Shown piece by piece: positions 25,792-34,580 of a stretch of 64,000 nt of DNA. The first letter of the stretch is position 1; each line of letters starts with the position of its first letter. The DNA is taken from NCBI RefSeq assembly GCF_014696715.1, contig NZ_JACJQO010000019.1:186001-250000 (forward strand). The letters are read 5' to 3'. The notes under the pieces are model-generated. The model saw only the letters and a list, made by a program, of their open reading frames with translations, had not been told where the DNA came from and searched no databases. Position numbers and translations under genes: made by a program. The DNA comes from Pseudanabaena sp. FACHB-2040. GTDB lineage: Bacteria > Cyanobacteriota > Cyanobacteriia > Phormidesmidales > Phormidesmidaceae.

Positions 25792-26628
25792 CTAGGGAGC
25801 GCTGACTCCAGTTCGGGTAGCTTGCAGTACCTGAATTGAGGGCAGATCTGGATTGCTCAAATCGATAAAAGCAAGTTGCTTGCGGTCAAACTGTTTAGTT
25901 AGATCCCGCATTTGGTCTAGAGTAGACAGTTTCTCCTTAAAACGATCTGGAAAGGAACCGACGTGAACCATCCCTAGGTCGGTGTGCAGAATAAGATTGG
26001 CCGGGTCTTGCCAGTCTAATTCCGAAATAGTAATAGGGCTCTGAATTACTGCCTGGTAGATTTCAGGCCAGTAAGGTCGATACTGCTCCTGCATGCCCCG
26101 GACTTTTAGCTCAGGAAGCGAGAGAACTTCTCCCTGAAACGTAAAGCTGGACTGCGGCATCCAGACACCATCTGCGTCCAATAGACCGACTTGAATGTAA
26201 CTCCCCTCACCTCTAGAGGCATCTGCCGGGGGTAGGGCAACCGCTACGGGAACCCGCTCCTGCACCTGCACCTGCAGTTGGGGAGGGAAAAGCTGGCGGG
26301 TAACGGTAGCTTGAGTAATAGGTGCTCTGGACTGGAGCTGCTGAGCTAGAGTTGCAGGCTCAACCTTGAGCAGCGGTTTTGGATATTCGATGGGGATCAG
26401 TGACTGAATGGCCTGATCTGAGAGCAAGTGATTACCTTTCACTTCAATTTGATCAGCACTTTTGATCAGCCAGATCGGCCGGGTTGCCCCCCAAAAAAGG
26501 CCAGCAGTCAGGCCAGTCATTGCCAAGATCTGCCACGAGCCTTGTAGTAGGTGGATTCGTCGCTGCCGCCGGAGGGATTGTCTACGTTCTCTCAGCTCAT
26601 TGGGAGAAACAGAGGAGACATGGGTCAT
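25792..26628 (-). CDS. ftsQ: Cell division protein FtsQ (DivIB-like)
   Basis: The 278-residue protein has a short basic cytoplasmic N-terminus, one membrane helix (about residues 32-52), then an extracytoplasmic POTRA-like domain (KSADQIEVKGNHLLSDQAIQSLIP) and the FtsQ C-terminal region. It belongs to the divisome subunit linking the Z-ring to septal peptidoglycan synthesis. It lies upstream of ftsZ in the same orientation. The assignment rests on architecture, order and the POTRA-like segment. Confidence 0.88.
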   Translation of the reverse strand: MTHVSSVSPNELRERRQSLRRQRRIHLLQGSWQILAMTGLTAGLFWGATRPIWLIKSADQIEVKGNHLLSDQAIQSLIPIEYPKPLLKVEPATLAQQLQSRAPITQATVTRQLFPPQLQVQVQERVPVAVALPPADASRGEGSYIQVGLLDADGVWMPQSSFTFQGEVLSLPELKVRGMQEQYRPYWPEIYQAVIQSPITISELDWQDPANLILHTDLGMVHVGSFPDRFKEKLSTLDQMRDLTKQFDRKQLAFIDLSNPDLPSIQVLQATRTGVSAP

Positions 26629-26686
26629 AGCTGCTGAATTACGTTGAGAAAGACCATTCTCACTGCCTTGAGGGGCTAGTCATAAA

Positions 26687-27130
26687 TTAGTTTGATGCCG
26701 ATTGTAGCGCTTGCACCTCTCGGCGCAAATAATTCAACCACTGAATAGTCAAAGAGAGATCGGTGAAAGGAATTTCTTGAGAGACATTATCCCTCAGGGT
26801 CAACACAAGGGCACTGCGACGGGCCTTTTCAGGCGGGTGTTCCGGATCTACGGTCTGCCCATCAGCCTTTAGGGTGAGCTGACTGACTTCCGATAGGGAT
26901 AGGGTCTTTAGGTCAACCGGGCCTTTGCGAGTTGGAATGCCCCAGGTTAGCCGCGTACCAGACTGCCCTAGAACGGCAAAAATATCATATTTTGCTCGCT
27001 CAAACTGCTGCGCCCAGACCTTGTACGCTTCAACTTTTTGATACTCATTCCGGCCTGCCCAGGCTAGTCCGATAAAAACGGCCAGCAGCGGCAGCCAGAG
27101 CAGCCCACGTTCCATATGTTGCTCCTGCAA
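26687..27130 (-). CDS. Hypothetical single-pass membrane protein upstream of ftsQ
   Basis: The 147-residue product has an N-terminal hydrophobic segment (LLWLPLLAVFIGLAWAG) and a soluble domain with no recognised motif. It is on the same strand as ftsQ and ftsZ, 58 bases before ftsQ, suggesting a joint transcript and an envelope or division role. The first ATG at 27130 and the Met six residues later are both plausible. I do not recognise the family. Confidence 0.7.
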   Translation of the reverse strand: MQEQHMERGLLWLPLLAVFIGLAWAGRNEYQKVEAYKVWAQQFERAKYDIFAVLGQSGTRLTWGIPTRKGPVDLKTLSLSEVSQLTLKADGQTVDPEHPPEKARRSALVLTLRDNVSQEIPFTDLSLTIQWLNYLRREVQALQSASN

Positions 27131-27454
27131 TTGGTGCCTATTGATTGTATCTGCAGATCTGAAGAGGGTTGAGAAGGCTTAGCGTTTAAGCAATCGCAGC
27201 CGATCTGAAGTGAGAAAAAAGGCGGAAGGCAGCCTTTGGGGGGATGCCTTTTTTGTCACAGGTTAGGCGAACTAAATTTCACGATAAAGCGTTTGTAAAT
27301 TCTTGCAACAAAGGATAACAGGGCTTTAGGGCGACATGGATAAAGTATGGCTAAGGCTCTTCAAGGGAGCGGACCAGTTCCTATAAGTGCTGGCTTCCCC
27401 TTCAATGGATTGGGCTTTGCCTTTGCTTCATTTTTGTTCTGAGGAGGCGGTATT
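27131..27454. other. Regulatory gap upstream of psaK
   Basis: This gap between the divergent gene at 27130 and psaK contains a terminator-shaped hairpin (27215-27254), a 32-codon in-frame upstream ORF (27347-27442) and an HLR1-like pair of half sites (27292-27309). No other gene is supported. Confidence 0.6.
27215..27254. terminator. Terminator-like hairpin with no obvious gene
   Basis: AAAAAAGGC pairs with GCCTTTTTT over a 22-nt G-rich loop. It ends in a T-run on both strands. No annotated transcript ends here, so it may close a small RNA or insulate psaK. Confidence 0.6.
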
Positions 27455-27715
27455 TTGAACTTTTTCCCCGTGCTGGCACTATTTGCCGATACATCTGCCT
27501 GGAGCCCCAAAGTGGGAGCTGTGATGATCATTGCCAACATTTTGGCGATCGTAATTGGCCGGCTCACCATTAAGTACCCTAATGTTGGGCCGCAACTGCC
27601 CGCGCCTCAATTCTTTGGAGGGCTGAGCCTGCCGGCATTGCTGGCAACTACAAGCTTTGGGCATCTCATCGGCGCAGGCGCAATTTTGGGCCTGAGCAAC
27701 ATGGGTATTCTCTAG
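27455..27715 (+). CDS. psaK: Photosystem I reaction centre subunit X (PsaK)
   Basis: The 86-residue protein has two membrane helices and the PsaK landmarks WSPKVGAVMIIANILAI and GGLSLPALLATTSFGHLIGAG. PsaK sits at the PSI periphery and is involved in state transitions and antenna docking. The TTG at 27455 is preceded by GAGGAGG at 27441-27447. The only ATG in frame is 36 codons upstream, with a TGA between. PSI genes often respond to light through RpaB/HLR1; a candidate site lies upstream. Confidence 0.93.
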   Translation: MNFFPVLALFADTSAWSPKVGAVMIIANILAIVIGRLTIKYPNVGPQLPAPQFFGGLSLPALLATTSFGHLIGAGAILGLSNMGIL

Positions 27716-27741
27716 ACTCTCTAAAAAGCCTGCTATTGGCA

Positions 27742-27785
27742 AAAGGGGGAGTGCAGTGGTCTTTTAGCCACCGCACTCCCCCTTT
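27742..27785. terminator. Strong bidirectional terminator between psaK and the SLH gene
   Basis: AAAGGGGGAGTGC pairs with GCACTCCCCCTTT, with extra inner pairs around a short loop, and the pair ends in a poly-T on each strand. It sits in the convergent gap and serves both genes. Confidence 0.85.
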
Positions 27786-27810
27786 AACTTTGGAGATTTC
27801 TAGGCGAAAA

Positions 27811-28860
27811 TTAGCGAGTCGTGGACGGTAGAGGTTGGGCAGGTTGGGCGGGTTCAGAACTTGCTGCCGCTGCTGAGGCCGAATCACCCTGACGAACCTG
27901 GGCCGCCGAAACCCCTTCAGTTTGAGAGCCAAATCGCCAGAGAACGGCAGCAGCCTCAGCCTCGGTTACCCCTCTATCGGGCTGGAACAAAGTGGTATAG
28001 CCAAAGGCGCGACGGATGTTGGAAAACTCACCGTTCTGATAATCTGCCGCGACTGCCCGCAAGGCCAAGGGCTCGATTTTGCCTGTGTCTTGAAACCCCC
28101 AGCTTTCGGTGACAGCTTCTACGGACGTGGTTGGAAGGCCCTGTCGGGTATCAAGCGGCACTTTCCAGAGAATCAAGTCTTTGCGGGTGAGGGCATCTTC
28201 AGGCCGAAAGTTGACCGCAGTGGAGTTGCCAGTCAGGGCGCTGGGAATCAGTCCGGCTTCGGCCAGACCCTGAATCGCAGCAAAGTCGGGGTGGGAGGTC
28301 GGTACGTCTTTGAAGGCGGCAGTGGCGCTGGCAACGCCCGCTCGAATTCTTCTATCGGGCTGATCTGCATAGAACCGATTGTTGGCTGCTAACAGCCAAT
28401 AGGCATAGTCGCTGCGCGTGATCACCTGATTGGGGCTAAAGTCCTGCTCGCTCTGGGCTTCACCTTCAGGGGTAGGGGATTTGCTGAGCAAACCCAGCGC
28501 TAATAAGTCAGTAACGTACTGGCGCAGTTCTTCAGGAACTTCGGCCAGCGCTGCAGGGGTAGCGCTACTGTCAGGAAGGGCATCAACTTCTGCTGCAGAG
28601 TCTGGCTGGCCGGGTTCGGTCGGGCTATCGACACCCCTAGCAGGTGTAGCCGCCATCCCTACCTCGTCTCCAGCACTGGGGCTACCGCTATCTGTTTGAG
28701 TGCCAAAGGGAGGGTTATCAGCCAGTTGGGGATCGGCCTCAAAAGACCGCTCCAGGGAGTTGCCCAGGGAGCTACCAGCACAGCTCGTAACGAACAGGCT
28801 AAAACCTAGCAGGCAGGCAGTCAAAAGGGAGCGAGAAGGAGTCACAGGGCTTAAACGCAA
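27811..28860 (-). CDS. SLH-domain lipoprotein
   Basis: The 349-residue protein has a lipobox (FVTSC, Cys27), a Ser/Pro/Asp-rich linker (30-105) and two or three S-layer-homology-type segments, including ITRSDYAYWLLAANN and FRPEDALTRKDLILW. SLH repeats bind cell-wall polymers or envelope carbohydrates. The tail is Ala/Ser/Pro-rich. The protein is probably a surface- or periplasm-anchored linker. It ends at the shared terminator with psaK. Confidence 0.85.
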   Translation of the reverse strand: MRLSPVTPSRSLLTACLLGFSLFVTSCAGSSLGNSLERSFEADPQLADNPPFGTQTDSGSPSAGDEVGMAATPARGVDSPTEPGQPDSAAEVDALPDSSATPAALAEVPEELRQYVTDLLALGLLSKSPTPEGEAQSEQDFSPNQVITRSDYAYWLLAANNRFYADQPDRRIRAGVASATAAFKDVPTSHPDFAAIQGLAEAGLIPSALTGNSTAVNFRPEDALTRKDLILWKVPLDTRQGLPTTSVEAVTESWGFQDTGKIEPLALRAVAADYQNGEFSNIRRAFGYTTLFQPDRGVTEAEAAAVLWRFGSQTEGVSAAQVRQGDSASAAAASSEPAQPAQPLPSTTR

Positions 28861-28956
28861 GAACGCTGCAAGAATTTACCTACGATCCTACGCTAGCGTA
28901 GATGCCCCTAGACTGGGGATAACCGCCCCTAGAGACCCTTTGCTTTGGTGACCGGC

Positions 28957-29892
28957 ATGACAGCCCTGCCTCTGATTATTGACTGTGATCCCGGTGTGGA
29001 CGATGCGATCGCACTCCTTCTAGCCTTGGCCTCTCCAGAAGCCCTCAACCTGCTAGGCATCACCACGGTTGCTGGAAACGTGCCGCTGTCGCTAACCCAG
29101 CAAAATGCCCTCAAGATCTGTGAACTGGCCGGACGCCCAGAGGTTCCCATCTTTGCCGGATGCCCCCGGCCCCTGCTGCGGCCCCTGCTGACGGCAGAGC
29201 ACGTCCACGGCACCACTGGGTTAGAAGGCGTGACCTTTCCCAACCCCAGCATGTCGCTCCAGTCACAGCATGGCGTGGCATTTCTAATGGAGCGGCTGAC
29301 TCAGACCGAGCGGCCCATCACCCTGGCTACCCTAGGACCACTGACCAATATTGCGGTAGCGCTGATCCAGGAGCCTGCGATCGCAAATCAGATTGAGCGC
29401 ATCGTAGTCATGGGCGGCGCAATCACCCAGGGCAACGTCACGCCAGCCGCCGAGTTCAATATTTATGTTGATCCCCACGCCGCTCAGGTCGTGTTTGAAG
29501 CGGGGCTAAACCTAACGCTGATCAGCCTGGATGTGACCCATCAGGTGCTGACAACCCCGGAACGATTAGAGCGGATTCGCGCTATCAATACCCCCGTGAG
29601 TGCAGCCGCTGCTGACTTATTGGCCTATTACGGCACAGCCGATGCCGAGCGCTATGGCCTCCCCGGTGCACCGCTCCACGATCCTTGCGTCATTGCTTAT
29701 TTGCTCGCTCCCCATCTCTTCTCAGGGCGAGCTTTAAGAGTTGATATTGAAGTTAACAGTCCGCTGACTTTGGGACAAACGCTCGTTGACTGCTGGCAAT
29801 CCACAGCCCAACCGCCCAACGCCCAGGTGATTGAGCAGGTAGATGCTGATGGACTCTATGGTCTCTTAATAAATCAGCTAGCAAAACTATAA
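28957..29892 (+). CDS. Nucleoside hydrolase (IunH-like)
   Basis: The 311-residue protein starts MTALPLIIDCDPGVDDAIAL, containing the DxDxGxDD calcium-site motif. It also has VVMGGAITQGNVTPAAEFNIYVDP and the C-terminal HDPC. It hydrolyses the N-glycosidic bond of ribonucleosides for base salvage. TTG (28945) and GTG (28948) lie upstream in frame, but the ATG at 28957 fits the family start. The gene is divergent from the SLH lipoprotein. Confidence 0.92.
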   Translation: MTALPLIIDCDPGVDDAIALLLALASPEALNLLGITTVAGNVPLSLTQQNALKICELAGRPEVPIFAGCPRPLLRPLLTAEHVHGTTGLEGVTFPNPSMSLQSQHGVAFLMERLTQTERPITLATLGPLTNIAVALIQEPAIANQIERIVVMGGAITQGNVTPAAEFNIYVDPHAAQVVFEAGLNLTLISLDVTHQVLTTPERLERIRAINTPVSAAAADLLAYYGTADAERYGLPGAPLHDPCVIAYLLAPHLFSGRALRVDIEVNSPLTLGQTLVDCWQSTAQPPNAQVIEQVDADGLYGLLINQLAKL

Positions 29893-29952
29893 AGGCGAAC
29901 AGGCTCCGAAAAATCCGGTTGATAGAATAAAGGCACTTTACCGGGTTGGCGG

Positions 29953-30540
29953 ATGAGCTACACCACCGAACAGCTCCTCGAAATTCTCGACCAGGAACTC
30001 CGGGCCAACTGGAAAGGAGAGCGAGTGCTGCTATCCTCCAGCCAGCGGCTTGATCATCCCGCTATCGCTAAGGCCCTAGGCCCGGAAAAGCTCAGTAAAG
30101 TCTTTGCCATTCAAGATTTCCGGGCCCAGATCCACCAATACCAGCAGGAGCACGGGGTGTCGGGTCTGGTCTGGCACACCTGCCGCTTTCGCGAGCGCTC
30201 CATCCGCTTTCCCGAGCTGCACCCCCAGCTAGCCGCTATTCCCCAAGACAAAGTCACCTTGATAGCAGCCAAAACCTCGGTCCTCAGCTTCTGGCGAGAA
30301 TCGATGGTCGGCATGCGGCTGTGGATAGCCGGAACACCGCCGTGCCCAACCACCATAGAACACGTAGAAACGCTCATTTCCCAGGCAGAATGGGCCGAGA
30401 TCGATGCGACCCGGACGGAACTCTACCTGAGCCTTTGCTGGGGCGATCCCAAGGAGTGCCGTAACGATTGGGCCAGACCTGAATCTGGCTGTGAGCGGAT
30501 CATTGCGGCCCCATCGCAGCCCAGCGGAATCAAGGTATAG
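29953..30540 (+). CDS. Conserved protein preceding ccmK3
   Basis: The 195-residue soluble protein has no signal peptide or membrane helix. It has conserved-looking aromatic phrases (LVWHTCRFRERSIRFPELHP, SFWRESMVGMRLWIAGTPPCP) and several cysteines. It stops 38 bases before ccmK3 on the same strand, so co-transcription with the shell genes is likely. A carboxysome-related role is an inference from position only. I do not recognise the family. Confidence 0.75.
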   Translation: MSYTTEQLLEILDQELRANWKGERVLLSSSQRLDHPAIAKALGPEKLSKVFAIQDFRAQIHQYQQEHGVSGLVWHTCRFRERSIRFPELHPQLAAIPQDKVTLIAAKTSVLSFWRESMVGMRLWIAGTPPCPTTIEHVETLISQAEWAEIDATRTELYLSLCWGDPKECRNDWARPESGCERIIAAPSQPSGIKV

Positions 30541-30578
30541 TTGAGGATCGAACGGGGCCAGGTACAGGAGACTGAGTT

Positions 30579-30890
30579 ATGGCGATTGCTGTAGGTGTGA
30601 TTGAGACGCAGACCTTTCCAGCGGTGCTAGCAGCAGCTGATGCAATGGTGAAAGCGGCCCGCGTCACTTTAGTGAAGTACGACCGATCCGAGAGTGGCCG
30701 CCAGTTTGTCGCGGTGCGCGGCCTAGTCGCCGAGGTTAAACGGGCTATGGAAGCGGGCCTAGCTGCCGCCGATGCCTGTCCCGGTGCAGCCGAGGTCACA
30801 ACCCACATCATCATCCCCAACCCTGAGGAGAACATTGAAGCCGTGCTGCCTATCGAGTTCACGCCACAGTCAGAGCCTTTTTGGGTCTGA
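30579..30890 (+). CDS. ccmK3: Carboxysome shell protein CcmK3 (BMC domain)
   Basis: The 103-residue BMC-domain protein starts MAIAVGVIETQTFPAVLAAA and carries the paralogue-specific VTLVKYDRSESGR in place of the GYxxxGSGR of CcmK1/2/4. That divergence, and position immediately before ccmK4, identify the CcmK3 class, which does not form homohexamers but caps or mixes with CcmK4. It modulates shell permeability to bicarbonate and RuBP. AGGAGA precedes the ATG. The gap to ccmK4 is 154 bases. Confidence 0.93.
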   Translation: MAIAVGVIETQTFPAVLAAADAMVKAARVTLVKYDRSESGRQFVAVRGLVAEVKRAMEAGLAAADACPGAAEVTTHIIIPNPEENIEAVLPIEFTPQSEPFWV

Positions 30891-30990
30891 GCAGCACTGC
30901 TAAAGCATTACTAAGTCTGACGAACCTTAAAGAATTGCGGGAAGGCCACTAATAACGCTGGGATTGTCTTCTTTCGGTGCCTAAGCCTCG

Positions 30991-30996
30991 TACAAT
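30991..30996 (+). promoter_or_regulatory. -10-like box TACAAT upstream of ccmK4
   Basis: TACAAT lies 48 bases before the ccmK4 ATG in a 154-base gap, with no good -35 hexamer at 16-18 bp. It suggests that ccmK4 can be transcribed apart from ccmK3. Confidence 0.4.
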
Positions 30997-31044
30997 TGAG
31001 GTTGGATTTTTTTGAACTGACAGGATTTTCTGAGGAGATCGGCA

Positions 31045-31392
31045 ATGCCACAGGCAGTCGGGTCACTTGAGACGAGAGGGTTTCCACCAGTTTTAGCCGC
31101 CGCTGACGCGATGGTAAAGGCAGGGCGGGTTACGCTCGTCGGCTATTTGCGGGCCGGCAGCGCCCGGTTTTGCGTCAACATTCGGGGGGATGTGTCGGAG
31201 GTTAAAGCCGCTATGGCAGCAGGCGTAGAAGCGGCTGAAAACACGCCAGGCGGCATTCTAGAAACCTGGGTTATCATTCCTCGCCCCCATGAAAACGTGG
31301 TGGCCATTTTGCCGATTGAGTTTAATGATGATGTTGAGGTTTATCGTCAGGCCGTAGAGCAGCCCATCTTACCGGGCAGCGGTCCTCGTTAA
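31045..31392 (+). CDS. ccmK4: Carboxysome shell protein CcmK4 (BMC domain)
   Basis: The 115-residue BMC-domain protein starts MPQAVGSLETRGFPPVLAAA and has [42 protein letters not shown] and an extended Pro-containing C-tail. These are CcmK4 class features. It forms hexagonal shell tiles and can mix with CcmK3. The pair forms the ccmK3-ccmK4 satellite locus found outside the main ccmKLMNO operon. A very strong terminator follows at 31429-31458. Confidence 0.94.
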   Translation: MPQAVGSLETRGFPPVLAAADAMVKAGRVTLVGYLRAGSARFCVNIRGDVSEVKAAMAAGVEAAENTPGGILETWVIIPRPHENVVAILPIEFNDDVEVYRQAVEQPILPGSGPR

Positions 31393-31428
31393 GCTAAGCA
31401 ACCTTTTCTTTCTAACTTTTCAAAACGC

Positions 31429-31458
31429 ACCAAAAGCGCCCCATGGGGCGCTTTTGGT
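31429..31458. terminator. Perfect 30-bp palindromic terminator after ccmK4
   Basis: ACCAAAAGCGCCCC is followed by AT and the exact complement GGGGCGCTTTTGGT. A-rich and T-rich arms make it functional in both directions, fitting the convergent gene at 31491. Confidence 0.9.
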
Positions 31459-31490
31459 CCTTTAGCCAAATTAAAAGGAGCACAGCGCCC

Positions 31491-32024
31491 TTAGCTAGCG
31501 ATGATTGCATTCAGTTCGCGGACAGCCAGAATCAGGCCTCCGCTGGTAGTCACCATCAAGGTTTCATCGCCGCTTTGCGCTAGCTTAGCTGCGATCGCAA
31601 TCGCCTCTGCCGCCCCTGTCACCTGCCGAAAAACGCTGTAGTAACGACCGTTGTGGCTAATCCCGTCGACAACCTGGCTGAGATCGGGCACCTTTAAGCT
31701 GCAGCGAGTGTAGCTACTAGCGTCGCTCAAGATTAAGCAGGGAGAAGGGCCAAAAGCAGGCTTGAGAGAGTGGCGCGGGTCTTTGGCTGGCGGTGCATAC
31801 TGGGCTTGAGGCTCATTAACCCAAATGCCGTAGCCCCGCCGAGTGAGCGTCATAACAATCTCGTCGTCGCGCTTGCCTAGGCGAGTTGCGATCGCAATCG
31901 CCCGCTGAGCCTCAGGAATAGCGCGAAAAAAGCTGTAAAACCGGCCATCTAAGGCCACGGCCGAGATCCGCTGAGGCATATCAGGCACCCGAACGTGGCA
32001 AGGGATATAGGCCGCTCGCTCCAT
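31491..32024 (-). CDS. Protein with internal tandem duplication, cyanobacterial hypothetical
   Basis: From the ATG at 32024 the 177-residue protein consists of two related halves. CHVRVPDMPQ...GRFYSFFRAIPEAQRAIAIATRLG aligns with CSLKVPDLSQ...GRYYSVFRQVTGAAEAIAIAAKLA. Each half ends in a short beta hairpin. A longer frame starting at a GTG at 32096 adds 24 unconserved residues. No catalytic motif is obvious, and I do not recognise the family. Position between ccmK4 and chlD gives no clear function. Confidence 0.75.
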   Translation of the reverse strand: MERAAYIPCHVRVPDMPQRISAVALDGRFYSFFRAIPEAQRAIAIATRLGKRDDEIVMTLTRRGYGIWVNEPQAQYAPPAKDPRHSLKPAFGPSPCLILSDASSYTRCSLKVPDLSQVVDGISHNGRYYSVFRQVTGAAEAIAIAAKLAQSGDETLMVTTSGGLILAVRELNAIIAS

Positions 32025-32096
32025 CAAGAACTTGCAGTAGATAGCGTGGGCAGGAGTAAAGCCAGGGCGATGTGAAGCAGCAGCGCTTGTGTACAC

Positions 32097-32422
32097 GGCA
32101 GAGTTCTCTTATCAAGGATTTGCAGCAAGAACAGAGCCTAGGCCATCTGCTCAAGCTTTTTTTTCTGCTGCTAGAATGCCCAATTTCAAAGGGCTGCCAA
32201 CGGTTTCAAAAAGATCTTCTGCAGCTTCACCGCCCAATTCTGCCGCTGTTGTTTCAGCTTAATTCCCAGATCAAATCCCTTTCTTTAAAGGCAGAAGACA
32301 GAATAGCCTTGTCTCCCCCATCGCCCCACCCGTCCCATCACCTTTACCGCCCCACCCTCACCGCCCCACCCATCCACCCAATTCCTGATACCCTGGAAGA
32401 TCGGACGTTACACACCTGCCCC
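32097..32422. other. Gap upstream of chlD with C-rich repeats
   Basis: The frame of chlD is open upstream of its real start, but the residues it encodes (Ser/His/Pro-rich) are not conserved. The interval contains an 8-nt T-run near 32157 and, at about 32315-32385, a degenerate run of CCGCCCCACC/CCATCCACCC units, the complement of GGGTGGATGG. No gene is supported. Confidence 0.5.
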
Positions 32423-34477
32423 ATGACTGTTGCTGCAAGCCCTTCTCTGACCACCGTTTTTCCTTTGACAGCGGTGATTGAACAGGAAGCGATTAAGCTG
32501 GCGCTGCTGCTGGCCGCTGTGGATCCGGGCTTAGGTGGTGTAGTCATCGCCGGACGCCGAGGAACAGCCAAATCAGTGATGGCGCGGGCCTTGCATCAGC
32601 TCTTGCCGCCCATTGAAGTGATTAAAGGCTCCTGTTGTAATGCTGATCCCACCGATCCCTGCCAGTGGGACGATGAAACGCTACAGCGATTGGGCGCAGA
32701 GCTGCGCGACGTAGCTGACTTACCCACCCAGGTGATTGCTGCTCCTTTTGTGCAGATTCCACTGGGAGTCACTGAGGATCGGCTGCTGGGCTCGGTAGAT
32801 GTAGCTAAGTCCATCAAAGCTGGGGAGACTATTTTTCAGCCAGGGCTGCTGGCCGAAGCTAATCGGGGCGTGCTCTACATCGACGAAATTAACCTGCTAG
32901 ATGAGCAGATCGCCAATCTGCTGCTGGGCACGCTTTCGGAAAAACGCAACCAGATTGAGCGCGAAGGCATTAGCTTTCAGCATCCCTGCGAGCCGCTGCT
33001 AATTGCTACCTACAACCCAGAAGAGGGGGTGCTGCGAGAACATTTGCTCGATAGGATTGCGATCGCACTCTCCGCCGACGCCCTGCTGAGCCTAGAAAAC
33101 CGAGTCGAGGTAGTAGAGCAGGTCAATCGCTTTACTCGCGATCCCCAAGCTTTTCTAGCCGAGTATGCCGAAGAACTCGATGCCCTCAAGACCCAGATCA
33201 TCCTGGCGCGGGAGTGGCTAAAGGATGTTCGCATCACCCGAGAGCAGGTTCAGTACCTGGTGACAGAAGCGCTGCGAGGCGGCGTCCAGGGGCACCGGGC
33301 AGAGCTGTTTGCTGTGCGGGTCGCCAAAGCCCACGCCGCTCTCGACGGGCGGGCAACGGTGACAGCAGAAGATCTGCGAGCGGCAGTAGAGCTGGTGATT
33401 ATCCCTCGCTCGCTGACCCAACAACCCCCTTCAGAAGAACCGCCGCCACCCCCACCACCGCCGCCACCCCAAAATCAGGACGAGTCTGAGGAACCTCAGG
33501 ACGAGCCCGAGGAACCCGAGGACAACTCAGAAGACGAGCCCGAGCCGGAGGAGGAGCAGGAAGAGACTCCCCCTTCAGTACCAGAGGAGTTTATTTTTGA
33601 CCCAGAAGGCGTCATTCTCGATCCGGCGATGCTGATGTTTGCCCAGGCCATGAGCCGTCAGGGCAAGTCGGGTAGCCAAAGCCTGGTGATATCAGAAGAT
33701 CGAGGCCGCTACATCAAGCCGGTACTGCCCCAAGGCCCAGTGCGGCGCATTGCTGTAGACGCAACGCTGCGGGCCGCCGCCCCCTACCAAAAAGCCCGCC
33801 GAGAGCGCTATCCCAACCGCAAGGTCGTGGTCGAAGAAGCCGACATTCGGGCTAAGCGGCTGGCTCGCAAGGCTGGCTCGCTGATCATCTTTGTGGTCGA
33901 TGCCTCCGGGTCGATGGCGCTGAACCGAATGCAGTCTGCCAAAGGAGCGGTGATGCAGCTGCTGACCGAAGCTTACCAAAGCCGGGATGAAGTCTCGCTG
34001 ATCCCCTTTCGAGGAGAGCAAGCCGAAGTGCTGCTGCCGCCGACGCGCTCCATTGCTATGGCCCGTCGTCGATTAGAGCGTCTGCCCTGCGGCGGCGGCT
34101 CACCGCTCGCCCACGGATTGACCCAAGCGGTGCGCGTAGGCACCAACGCTCAGCAGTCGGGCGATATTGGCAATGTAATTATTGTGGCCATTACCGATGG
34201 CCGGGGTAACGTGCCGCTGGCCCGCTCCTTGGGCGAGCCGCTAGAACCCGACGAAAAGCCGGATATTAAGCGGGAGCTGCTAGACATTGCTGGCCGCATT
34301 CGGGCAATGGGCTACCAGCTGGTGATTATCGACACCGAGCGCAAGTTTGTCTCGACCGGTTTTGGCAAAGAACTGGCCAAAACGGCAGGGGGAAAATACT
34401 ATCAATTGCCCAAGGCCACCGATCAAACGATTGCCGCGATGACGCGGGGTGCGATCGCAGATATGAAGGCCCGGTAA
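32423..34477 (+). CDS. chlD: Magnesium-protoporphyrin chelatase subunit ChlD
   Basis: ChlD, with ChlI and ChlH, inserts Mg2+ into protoporphyrin IX, the first committed step of chlorophyll synthesis. From the ATG at 32423 the 684-residue protein has an AAA+ domain with P-loop GRRGTAKS, Walker-B-like LYIDEINLL and sensor segments. A Pro-rich then acidic linker (about 330-385) and a C-terminal VWA domain with the MIDAS motif DASGSMALN follow. The length matches the family. The ORF extends 351 bases upstream, but that part is a low-complexity artefact. Confidence 0.95.
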   Translation: MTVAASPSLTTVFPLTAVIEQEAIKLALLLAAVDPGLGGVVIAGRRGTAKSVMARALHQLLPPIEVIKGSCCNADPTDPCQWDDETLQRLGAELRDVADLPTQVIAAPFVQIPLGVTEDRLLGSVDVAKSIKAGETIFQPGLLAEANRGVLYIDEINLLDEQIANLLLGTLSEKRNQIEREGISFQHPCEPLLIATYNPEEGVLREHLLDRIAIALSADALLSLENRVEVVEQVNRFTRDPQAFLAEYAEELDALKTQIILAREWLKDVRITREQVQYLVTEALRGGVQGHRAELFAVRVAKAHAALDGRATVTAEDLRAAVELVIIPRSLTQQPPSEEPPPPPPPPPPQNQDESEEPQDEPEEPEDNSEDEPEPEEEQEETPPSVPEEFIFDPEGVILDPAMLMFAQAMSRQGKSGSQSLVISEDRGRYIKPVLPQGPVRRIAVDATLRAAAPYQKARRERYPNRKVVVEEADIRAKRLARKAGSLIIFVVDASGSMALNRMQSAKGAVMQLLTEAYQSRDEVSLIPFRGEQAEVLLPPTRSIAMARRRLERLPCGGGSPLAHGLTQAVRVGTNAQQSGDIGNVIIVAITDGRGNVPLARSLGEPLEPDEKPDIKRELLDIAGRIRAMGYQLVIIDTERKFVSTGFGKELAKTAGGKYYQLPKATDQTIAAMTRGAIADMKAR

Positions 34478-34580
34478 AGGTTTTCCGCTTTGGGAGTCTT
34501 TTATGGCGAGTTAAGGTCGTTAAAAGGGCAACCTTATATCGGAAAGCAGCCCTGGGGATGTTTTTCCAACTCTGCACCTA

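Noticed and set aside
32072-32422. N-terminal extension of chlD
   Set aside because: The added residues are low-complexity and the family start is at 32423.
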